The notes under the pieces: generated by a model
Told to the model about the DNA's origin: nothing
Databases searched by the model: none
Seen by the model: the letters and a program-made list of their open reading frames with translations, nothing else
Part shown: positions 21,064-28,671 of the stretch, in pieces
How the letters are laid out: the number at the start of each line of letters is the position of its first letter
Position numbering within the stretch: the stretch's first letter is position 1
Translations under genes and position numbers: made by a program
Assembly (NCBI GenBank): GCA_947462335.1
Contig: OX381720.1
Coordinates: 45,230,654 to 45,294,653, forward strand
DNA from: Harmothoe impar
Taxonomy: Eukaryota; Annelida; Polychaeta; Phyllodocida; Polynoidae
Direction of reading: 5' to 3'
DNA: 64,000 nt

Positions 21064-23661
21064 ATGGGATTCAGAGGTCCCGAAGTAATGAATCGCTCAT
21101 TAGAAGAAATGAGCCTGTCAATGTTCAACATTGGTGGGTCAAGATCAGCCGCTCCGAATCCACGGAGGGCTACCATCTTGGAGGAGCGTCGTTTCGACGA
21201 CATGAGAGAGGCCAGGGTACAGGAGCGTGTGCAAATGGCTCAAATGGAGTTGTTGTCCATTCAGAAACAGTCGAATGAATGGAAAAACAGTCTGATTGCA
21301 TTGGAGGGTGCAGTCACACATAGAGCTTCCAAAATCAAGGAGAAAGATGCAAGGCTTTCAACTTTGTTAGAGGAAAACGAAAAGCTGGTGCAATCCCTTA
21401 GCAGGGTCCGCTTGGAGTTCGATCAGAAACATGCTGATCTACAGGGAGTCCGTTCCGAATTTGCCCAGGCAAACACGGAGCTGAACCAGATTTGTGCGGC
21501 CCGAGATGCCGTCATCCATGAAGCAGAAGGGGCCCGATCAGAACTTGTTCGGGACACGGAAGACTTACAGGAGGTTCGCCGAAGCCTAGTGTCAGAATGC
21601 GACATTCTGAAGGCAAAAAGAAGTGCTTTACAGCAGTTTTTGTCAGAGAATAGGGAGAGTATGCAGGATAGCAGTACCTCATATGCTTCCGCTGATAGTG
21701 ACAGTCCGAAAGGTCCTCATTACATGAGTTTTACGGACACCCCGAATCTTCCTATGGGACGTGGGATGACTGTAGAAGGTGCCTTGTCTACTTCAACGCC
21801 AGGACGACCACTACAGGTGGGCCGGGCAAGAGGTAGAGGTAGGGCGAGTGATTACTCACCAAGGGTGGGTATCAGTGGTATCCGTCCAATTCCGAAGCAG
21901 GTCTTTTCAGCTCCGACAGGTGTAAACCCGGCGGGCAGGGGAAGGTCGTTATCGGAGTTGGTGCGGAGTCCACAATCTCAGTTGAAACTGGATGAGCAGC
22001 AACTGGATTCGGAACGCTTGAAGAAAGCAGCCGAACAAGAGAAGGCGGCCAAGACCGACTTAACTCCCTCGAGTTTGTCGCAATGGCGAGAGTGCCAAGC
22101 AAACATACTGTTCCATGAACAGAAGAACTTGGAATTGGAAAGGCGAGATGTGTATCGCAAACAGCAGGCTGCTCTTGAGCAGCAGCAGAAACGCATGAAG
22201 GAAAATGCAGCCCTCGCTGAAGAATTAGCGGAGCAGGAGGCGGCGGTTTTGAGAGCTCGGCAAGAAGGGCTCCGAGCGGCCGGTGAAGCTGCGAAAGCTA
22301 AATTGGTGGAGGCTCAGCAGGAAGAGGAGGCTGAGAGACAGGCCAAGGAACTGGAAAAAGAGAAGGCGGCGCATCAGCGATTGCTTGCTCTGGCCCAGCA
22401 GTGTCAGTATATGACTGATCAGGAGAAAAATTGGTGGTTCAGTCAGGGTGTGGACCCCACTAAGGATTTGGTGTCGTATGGTACCTACCAGGCCTATCTG
22501 GAGAGACAGAATAGCTTGCCTACCATGGGCGCTACTCCGGGGGCGACTCCTGGCGCAAAGAGTCCTAGGAGGGCTCCGAGAAGAACAATTCTGAGTACAG
22601 AATTGCAAGAGTTGTACGATACAAACCCAGCAATTGCTGGGATCGGATTGCACAATGTGGGTACAGAAAAGGACGCCTCGGCTTCCATTTCTAAATGCCT
22701 GGCGATAACCTCTAAAATTAGGGGGTCATCCAACGCTGCTAGACGTATTGCTAGCGAGCCTTTTCCCTACTGGCAGAAAAACTCTTGGGAAGATTGGTTG
22801 GGAGCCACCGTTGAGGATATCAACCTCAGTGGGTGGGATCAACAAGATGCAATTCCGTACGTCTGTAAGGGATTGCGCATGGGAGATGGCCTGATGGCCG
22901 TGGAGCAGTGGAAAGATGAATGCGGACCTCGCGGCACTTTCAAACAACTGGTAGAGATCGGAACTATCCTATACGGAGACTCCGCTCGGATTGATCCGAT
23001 GGTCGCTTTTAAGAAGCGAGTGCAAGGCAAGAACGAGGCCCCGAGGGTTTTCGGACTTGCACTGATGAGACTCCTGAAGAAGGTACATCCAGCTTCAGGA
23101 ATCCATGATGCCTTATTCTCTAAGGAATTGTTCTCTCAGTTCGTCGCTGGACTGAGAGATCCAGAAATACAACAAGTAGTGTATGATACGTGGAGAGCAG
23201 ATACGTCATTAGATGACCTTTTTAAGGCCATCGACATACATGCTCTCAAGAAGTCACTGTTGGGGGACCGGATGCCTACCCGGGCCTCGGCCATTATAGA
23301 ATGTTCCCCGGAGCAGTCTGATGGTTCGGGCATTGAGGAAGAGGGGGCGATAGCTTCTGCAGCTCAGTTTAAAAGGAATGGGAATTCCTCTAAACCGCCG
23401 TGGAAGAATAGGAAGCCGGAAGGGGGTGGAAACCCTCCTCCGAAGAAGGAATCATCGGATCCAAAAGCTCCGATAATGGACGCAGCGTTTTTCACAGCGC
23501 TGTTTGAGAAGATGACGACTTCCATTCAGGGGGCTACACAGCCTAACCGTAGGAAGATCAATCGGCGGACCGCCAAGTGCTATAGGTGCCTGGAGATCGG
23601 TCACTTTGCTGCGGAGTGTACGGCTCCGACTCCGAAAGTTCCCGGTAAGGAGGGAAACTAG
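21064..23661 (+). CDS. gag: Gag polyprotein of the inner Gypsy element, 865 aa
   Basis: Structural protein expected to form the intracellular particle. The frame is open from 20929; 21064 is its first ATG. Residues about 40-200 are a long heptad-rich coiled coil. A Ser/Gly/Arg-rich linker (RARGRGRAS) follows, then a second coiled coil with Glu/Ala/Gln-rich helices (about 320-460). A capsid-like region follows (about 570-730, with WEDWLGATVEDI and LFSQFVAGLRDPEI). The C-terminus carries one zinc knuckle, C839-X2-C-X4-H-X4-C852 (CYRCLEIGHFAAEC), for RNA binding. It is about twice as long as a usual Gypsy gag because of the N-terminal coiled coils. The last two codons, GGA AAC, before the TAG stop lie in a -1 frameshift heptamer, so pol is probably made as a Gag-Pol fusion. 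Confidence 0.93.
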   Translation: MGFRGPEVMNRSLEEMSLSMFNIGGSRSAAPNPRRATILEERRFDDMREARVQERVQMAQMELLSIQKQSNEWKNSLIALEGAVTHRASKIKEKDARLSTLLEENEKLVQSLSRVRLEFDQKHADLQGVRSEFAQANTELNQICAARDAVIHEAEGARSELVRDTEDLQEVRRSLVSECDILKAKRSALQQFLSENRESMQDSSTSYASADSDSPKGPHYMSFTDTPNLPMGRGMTVEGALSTSTPGRPLQVGRARGRGRASDYSPRVGISGIRPIPKQVFSAPTGVNPAGRGRSLSELVRSPQSQLKLDEQQLDSERLKKAAEQEKAAKTDLTPSSLSQWRECQANILFHEQKNLELERRDVYRKQQAALEQQQKRMKENAALAEELAEQEAAVLRARQEGLRAAGEAAKAKLVEAQQEEEAERQAKELEKEKAAHQRLLALAQQCQYMTDQEKNWWFSQGVDPTKDLVSYGTYQAYLERQNSLPTMGATPGATPGAKSPRRAPRRTILSTELQELYDTNPAIAGIGLHNVGTEKDASASISKCLAITSKIRGSSNAARRIASEPFPYWQKNSWEDWLGATVEDINLSGWDQQDAIPYVCKGLRMGDGLMAVEQWKDECGPRGTFKQLVEIGTILYGDSARIDPMVAFKKRVQGKNEAPRVFGLALMRLLKKVHPASGIHDALFSKELFSQFVAGLRDPEIQQVVYDTWRADTSLDDLFKAIDIHALKKSLLGDRMPTRASAIIECSPEQSDGSGIEEEGAIASAAQFKRNGNSSKPPWKNRKPEGGGNPPPKKESSDPKAPIMDAAFFTALFEKMTTSIQGATQPNRRKINRRTAKCYRCLEIGHFAAECTAPTPKVPGKEGN

Positions 23662-23695
23662 AGGGGGTAGTCCGAGAAGGCGAGCGGACGACCCC
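23652..23695 (+). promoter_or_regulatory. Programmed -1 ribosomal frameshift signal at the gag-pol junction
   Basis: The slippery heptamer G GGA AAC (23652-23658) sits in the gag frame directly before the TAG stop (23659-23661). After a 5-nt spacer, 23664-23674 (GGGGTAGTCCG) pairs with 23685-23695 (CGGACGACCCC) in 10 of 11 positions around a 10-nt loop. A shift of -1 leads straight into the open pol frame, which is open from 23649 and has no ATG near its start. Heptamer type, spacing and stem all fit the established -1 frameshift rule of retroviruses and retrotransposons. Confidence 0.88.
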
Positions 23696-26555
23696 TGTAT
23701 ATGAAGTACGCCAACATACCAGAGAGGTAGAGCCTAGTGAAATTCCGAAGGCAGGAAGGGAATCAGGGGTGGCTTCGAGCTTGAGGGGCTCGGATGCCGG
23801 CCTGGTTAACATTCCAGTCCAACAGTTGCCCGGCAATGAGGCAGGGAGGCCCATTACGGATAGGAACGAGGAAGTTGCGGCTGTCACAGACACCGTGTGG
23901 GTAGGGAGTACCCAGCTTTCCCCGGATCATCCATGTTTCGACCATTTGAAGAAACATGGCCTTGATTTGGCTGCTCCGAAGGATTTTAAACGCTTCACTG
24001 TAAACCCGTCTCCGCTGGGGGGGAGGCGGTGGTATGTGTCTGTTACTGTGGCCGGTAGAGCGGGCGAATTTTTAGTAGATACGGGAGCTAGCCACTCCTT
24101 TATCTCCTCTAACTTCTATGCTCTTATGCCGGATAGTCGTGATAACTTCAAAACGAGGGTAAACGCCTGTTCGGCCGATGGGTCAAGTATGCAGACGTAT
24201 GGGCGCGCGTTCATACCGCTCCGAATTGGGGGGAAGGAGTATATGGCTTCTCCCACCATTGCGGATATTGCAGACGACGGTATACTGGGATTGGATTTTT
24301 CGGCGTTGTATGACGCGGTCCTGAATCCTGGTACAGGGGTACTCCTGATAGAGCACCCGTACCGTGCGGTAGAGCAATGTGTGCTCCGACAGGTGTCGAC
24401 AGTGGCAACGGTGGTCCAAACTGTAAAGATTCCTCCCGGACAGACGTGTGACGTGCTGGTCCGAAGCAAGGGGCTTAGGAGAGAGGAAGAAGCAGTTGTG
24501 GAGCCGGATGTGGCCATGTTGGGTAGTATCGGTTTGACAGGCATGGACACCCTCGTGGGTGATGGTGCTTGGACCGTAGTGCCGGTTTCTAACCCCGGGT
24601 TGGAACCGAAGTATCTAAGGAAAGATACAATACTGGGGAAGGTGTTCACCAGTGAGGCAGTGATGCCTGCTGGACAGGTGAGCATGAAGGGTGACCCTTC
24701 TCCGACCGCTCTGAGTGCGGGACTCGAGAAAATGATCTCCGAAACGGATTTGACGGATCGGAGGGATCTCGACTCCCTAAGGAGGCTGGTAGTGAAGTAT
24801 CAGGATGCATGGCAGGTGGAGGGGGAGCCTTTGGGCCGAACCGACAAAGTGTTGCATTCTATCAATACGGGTGATGCACAGCCGTTCAAGATGCCTTACC
24901 GACGCTTGCCTTTGGGTAAGAAAGCAGTGGTTGAGGAACAAGTGAAGACCATGTTGGAACAGAAGGTGATCGTGCCTAGCACTAGCCCCTGGTCCAGCCC
25001 GGTCCAGATGGTTACTAAGAAGGACGGGTCTATCCGATTTTGTATCGATTATAGGCGCCTGAATGGGGTAACCAAGAAAAATGCATATCCTCTCCCCCGG
25101 ATTGATGAGACTCTGGACTCTTTGGGTGGGAACCAATGGTTCTGCACCCTTGATTTGCAGTCCGGATATTGGCAGATCGGGATGAAGGAGGAGGATAAAG
25201 AGAAAACGGCTTTTACAAGTCACATTGGACTGTATCAGTTTGAGCTGATGCCCTTCGGGTTGTGCAACGCCCCGGCCACTTTTGAGGCTATGATGGAAAC
25301 TCTTCTGAGTGATCTGTTGTGGCGCAAGTGCTTGGTATACTTGGATGATGTCATTGTCTTCGGCAAGACTTTTGAAGAGTGTGCGTTGAACCTCGGAGAG
25401 GTGTTGGAGCGAATTCGGTCCAATGGCTTGACATTAAAGCCGAAGAAATGTGAACTTTTTCGGAAGTCCATGGTCTATTTGGGCCGGATCATCTCCACCG
25501 AGGGTGTGCAGGCTGATCCGGCTAAATTGGAGACTGTGGAGACTTGGGAAGTTCCAAAGGGACCAAAGGATGTCAGATCCTTTTTAGGGTTCTGTTCCTA
25601 TTACAGGGACTTCATCCCCGGATTCTCTAGGGTATCTCAGCCATTGCAACGGTTGAGCCATTGGACTCCGGGGAGGAAAAAAGAACCCTTCCCATGGGGG
25701 ATGGAACAGAATGAAGCCTTCAAAGAGATTAAGGCGTTGTTCCGAACCACCCCGGTGCTGAGATACCCTACGGAGAAGGGGCATTTCATCCTTGACACTG
25801 ATGCGAGCAATGAGAGCATGGGGGCCGCATTGTCCCAAATCCAGGACGGAGTAGAGGTCCCGCTGGCGTTCGCTAGTAACAGTATGAACAAGGCACAGAG
25901 AAATTATTGTACTACCAAGCGAGAGCTGCTCGCAGTAGTGGTGTACACGAAGAAGTTTCGGCACTTCTTATATGGAGGGAATTTCACACTCCGTACCGAT
26001 CATTCGGCCTTGAGGTGGCTCCTTAATTTTAAGGACGCAGAGGGAATGATTGGTCGGTGGTTGAATCACCTCAGCGAGTTCGGACTGGAAAACTCTCATA
26101 TCCAGCACCGAGCGGGCACGAAGCATATTAATGCTGACTGTCTGAGTAGACGTCCGTTACGCCGTTGTGTGCATCCGGAGTGTGGGGATTGTGGTGCTCA
26201 CAATGCTGTGGTAGCGAGTGTGCGTTTGCCTTATGATGGGTTGTTGCAAAACCTGTTGGATTGGTCCACCGACACTATAAGGACGTACCAGATGGCCGAT
26301 CCTACCATAGCACGACTGAGGGAGCTTGTCCCTACTGGGGTCTGTCCAGTGAGACCCGAAATATCACTGGAAAACCGTGAAATGCGACGTTTCCTGGCTC
26401 AGTTCCACGAACTGGAGGTCCGGGACTCGTTGTTGTGCAGGTGGAAGACTTGTCCCGGGAAGCGGAGGGTGTTACAAATGGTGATCCCTGCTGCTATGAG
26501 GAAAGATATGAAGAGTTTGGTTCCAAAACGCAATAAGCGCCATTTTGAAAAATGA
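23652..26555 (+). CDS. pol: Pol of the inner Gypsy element: protease, RT, RNase H (cut by a MITE)
   Basis: Entered by -1 frameshift from gag, since no ATG precedes the conserved part. Retropepsin: FLVDTGASHSF with the catalytic Asp codon at 24078. RT: about 24860-25560, with FCIDYRRLNGVT, LDLQSGYWQI, the catalytic box YLDDVIVF at 25338-25361, and LKPKKCELF. RNase H: about 25790-26150, with DTDASNESMGAALSQ, KRELLAVV, RTDHSAL and NADCLSRRP. The integrase N-terminal lead-in begins but the frame runs into a MITE at 26510 and stops at 26553-26555. RT, protease and RNase H key residues are all present. Without the MITE the frame would run on into the integrase ORF, because the extra DNA is 261 bp. 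Confidence 0.93.
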   Translation, partial: GKLEGVVREGERTTPVYEVRQHTREVEPSEIPKAGRESGVASSLRGSDAGLVNIPVQQLPGNEAGRPITDRNEEVAAVTDTVWVGSTQLSPDHPCFDHLKKHGLDLAAPKDFKRFTVNPSPLGGRRWYVSVTVAGRAGEFLVDTGASHSFISSNFYALMPDSRDNFKTRVNACSADGSSMQTYGRAFIPLRIGGKEYMASPTIADIADDGILGLDFSALYDAVLNPGTGVLLIEHPYRAVEQCVLRQVSTVATVVQTVKIPPGQTCDVLVRSKGLRREEEAVVEPDVAMLGSIGLTGMDTLVGDGAWTVVPVSNPGLEPKYLRKDTILGKVFTSEAVMPAGQVSMKGDPSPTALSAGLEKMISETDLTDRRDLDSLRRLVVKYQDAWQVEGEPLGRTDKVLHSINTGDAQPFKMPYRRLPLGKKAVVEEQVKTMLEQKVIVPSTSPWSSPVQMVTKKDGSIRFCIDYRRLNGVTKKNAYPLPRIDETLDSLGGNQWFCTLDLQSGYWQIGMKEEDKEKTAFTSHIGLYQFELMPFGLCNAPATFEAMMETLLSDLLWRKCLVYLDDVIVFGKTFEECALNLGEVLERIRSNGLTLKPKKCELFRKSMVYLGRIISTEGVQADPAKLETVETWEVPKGPKDVRSFLGFCSYYRDFIPGFSRVSQPLQRLSHWTPGRKKEPFPWGMEQNEAFKEIKALFRTTPVLRYPTEKGHFILDTDASNESMGAALSQIQDGVEVPLAFASNSMNKAQRNYCTTKRELLAVVVYTKKFRHFLYGGNFTLRTDHSALRWLLNFKDAEGMIGRWLNHLSEFGLENSHIQHRAGTKHINADCLSRRPLRRCVHPECGDCGAHNAVVASVRLPYDGLLQNLLDWSTDTIRTYQMADPTIARLRELVPTGVCPVRPEISLENREMRRFLAQFHELEVRDSLLCRWKTCPGKRRVLQMVIPAAMRKDMKSLVPKRNKRHFEK

Positions 26556-26766
26556 CACCAATTTTTGACAAAGGTGTGGGTCAGGAAAAGGTACATGCAA
26601 TTTTTTAACTTTTTTTGTTCAAAATTCTATTTTTCATGTCTTTAGGTCCTCTCTGATGTACACATTATATCGGGGGCACTACAATTGCCAATATGGTAGC
26701 CTTAGAGAAATCACTACATGCTTCAATTCTGGAATGGATTTGTTGCGTTTTGCAACGAAACTCTTC
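26510..26766. mobile_element. Short MITE inserted in pol of the inner Gypsy element
   Basis: Inverted ends of about 24 bp, GAAGAGTTTGGTTCCAAAAC left and GAAGAGTTTCGTTGCAAAAC right (in complement), followed by GCAA. The flanks allow a 4-bp ATAT duplication (26506-26509, 26767-26770) or a 2-bp TA duplication with ends one base longer. No coding capacity. The total added length is 261 bp, a multiple of three, but it carries an in-frame stop. It must be younger than the host retrotransposon. Confidence 0.85.
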
Positions 26767-26770
26767 ATAT

Positions 26771-28088
26771 CCTGTACTACTGCCACGGCCATTCCACTAG
26801 TGGGCATTTCGGAAAGAAACGCTCGTTGGAACGGCTGAGTAGGAGATACTACTGGCCCGGCATGTCAGGCGACCTTTTAAGGTGGATCGAGACCTGTCCG
26901 GCCTGTTGTTTAGGCAAACCTGGTCCTGGACTAGGGAAATTGCCACTGCAACAAGAGCTATTCGGGGTGAGGTTTGCTCGAATAGCCGTGGACATTATCA
27001 GTGGAGTTAAACCCACTCCAAAAGGTAATACGTGTATGATGGTGGTCTCGGACTACTATACGAAATACACCCGAGTGTACCCACTCGAGGATCACACTGC
27101 TGCTACTTGTGCGGAAGCATTGGTAAAGGGGTGGATCCTCCATCTGGGGGCTCCCTTGATGTTACATAGCGATCAAGGGAGAGAATTTGAGTCCAAACTA
27201 TGGGCAGCTATGTGCCATCAGTTGGCTATATGCAAAACTCGGACCAATCCGTACCGACCACAGTCCGACGGGCAGGTGGAGCGGTTCAATCGGACCTTGA
27301 TCCAGGTTTTAAAGCCATTAGTGAACTCCCATATGGATGATTGGGATGATCAGTGCGAATTTGTGGTTCATGCGTATAATAATACGGTCCACACTTCGAC
27401 AAGTTGCACTCCGAACCTCCTGGTGTTCGGAGAGGACTTGATCATGCCGGCGGATTTAGTATTCGGGGTGGTAGGGATCAGTCCGGAAGCACCATGTACG
27501 GTGCTGTTTGTAGAATCTCTACGGGAGAGGTTCAAATTTGCCTACGAAACAGTTAGGGCTCATTTGCTCAAAGCTGCGAATTGGCAGAAGGTGGGTTACG
27601 ACACCGGATTGAAGTTGCGACGATTCGTAGTGGGGGATAGAGTGATCCGCCTACATGAACCGCTCTGCAACGTCAAGCTGGCGAATAACTGGGATGGACC
27701 ACACACCGTGGTTAAATGTATCAGTCAAACGACTGTGTTGATTCAGTCCGAAGCAGGACGCATCCGGACGAGCCATGTGGCTCGGTTGTGTGCTTGGGCT
27801 GGAAGGGAGCTCACCCCGGAAACGGAGGTGGAGAAGGGAAATTCGGAGGCTAAATTTGTACCTTTGGAAGGGGTGTCAGCGGATCCCCCTAAAAGAGTGG
27901 TACGAAAGAAGCTCCGGAAGACCGTGAAAAAGAAAGTCTCGGCAGGCGAAGGAAGAAGGGCACGGAAAACTAAAATCAAGGCTGGAGTTTTAGTTAAGAA
28001 CGAGTGTCCTTCGGCCAGGTTACGAGAGGCGGACGGTAAACCCGTTCGGCGAAGCCCAAGGCTGGTGGCTAGAGGGGCTGTAACCTAG
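26771..28088 (+). CDS. pol: Pol integrase part of the inner Gypsy element
   Basis: Same frame as upstream pol, resuming after the MITE. The HHCC zinc-binding domain is seen as CHGHSTSGHFG...RYYWPGM...CPACCLGK (about 26786-26925). The catalytic core has Asp codons at 26991 (VDIISG) and 27171 (HSDQGREFES) and Glu at 27279 (QSDGQVERFNR), the D,D(35)E spacing of integrases. The C-terminal part carries a GDRVIRLHEP block of Gypsy integrases, then a Lys/Arg-rich tail (VRKKLRKTVKKKV) with no chromodomain that I can see. All catalytic residues are present. In this copy the domain is cut off from the start of pol by the MITE and lacks its own good start codon. Confidence 0.93.
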
Positions 28089-28671
28089 CTTGTTTACACA
28101 ACGAGTGTGGTGTCCTGTGTTGTCCTATATGTTATATGTATGTTACCGACAGGGGCACTCAGAGTCAAGAGGAAAAGAATGTAAGAGTGTTCCCCGAGGG
28201 TGGTGGACGGATAATCCGGTGGGGTAATCTTCGATTTCCCATAAATATCCACTGATACTCCTGATGAGCTCTTTATTCGAAGTATATTTTGACTTTTGTG
28301 AGCCGCCTACGTAGCAGTGTGATCCCTCGAGCCCGAGCTGCGGGCGGGAAAGGTCGTGACCTGATTAAACAGTAATTGGGTCACACCGGGTAACGGGATC
28401 GCGTCCAATCACGCGAGACGCTGCGCATGCGCTTTGTTTTAAAAACAAAAGCGAGGGAACCGCCATATTGATTTTGGGCTCGCCCCAGTCAATAGCGGTG
28501 TTGGTCGGCAGCGGGGAAGTTGGTGATTTGGACGGTTAGAAGAGGAGAAAAGTCAGTAAAAGAGTTGTAAGCAGTGAGTACTCTTTCCTGGTTCGTCTGA
28601 GACAAAGAGGGAGGCGGGGAACTAGTGGTTTCCCCGTCAAACTCCCGTCGAAAGACACTGTCGTAGTGAGG
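28089..28671 (+). promoter_or_regulatory. Promoter-like CpG-rich block between pol and ORF3
   Basis: A 583-bp non-coding gap after pol. Within about 130 bp it holds an E2F-like GCGGGCGGGAAAG (28340-28352), the palindrome GGTCGTGACC (28352-28361), a CCAAT box (28405-28409), a perfect NRF1-type TGCGCATGCGC (28422-28432) and a YY1-type CCGCCATATTG (28460-28470). This mix is that of TATA-less housekeeping promoters, where a YY1 site often sits near the start of transcription. I infer a separate internal promoter for ORF3/ORF4. A spliced mRNA from the LTR is the other option. Confidence 0.6.
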
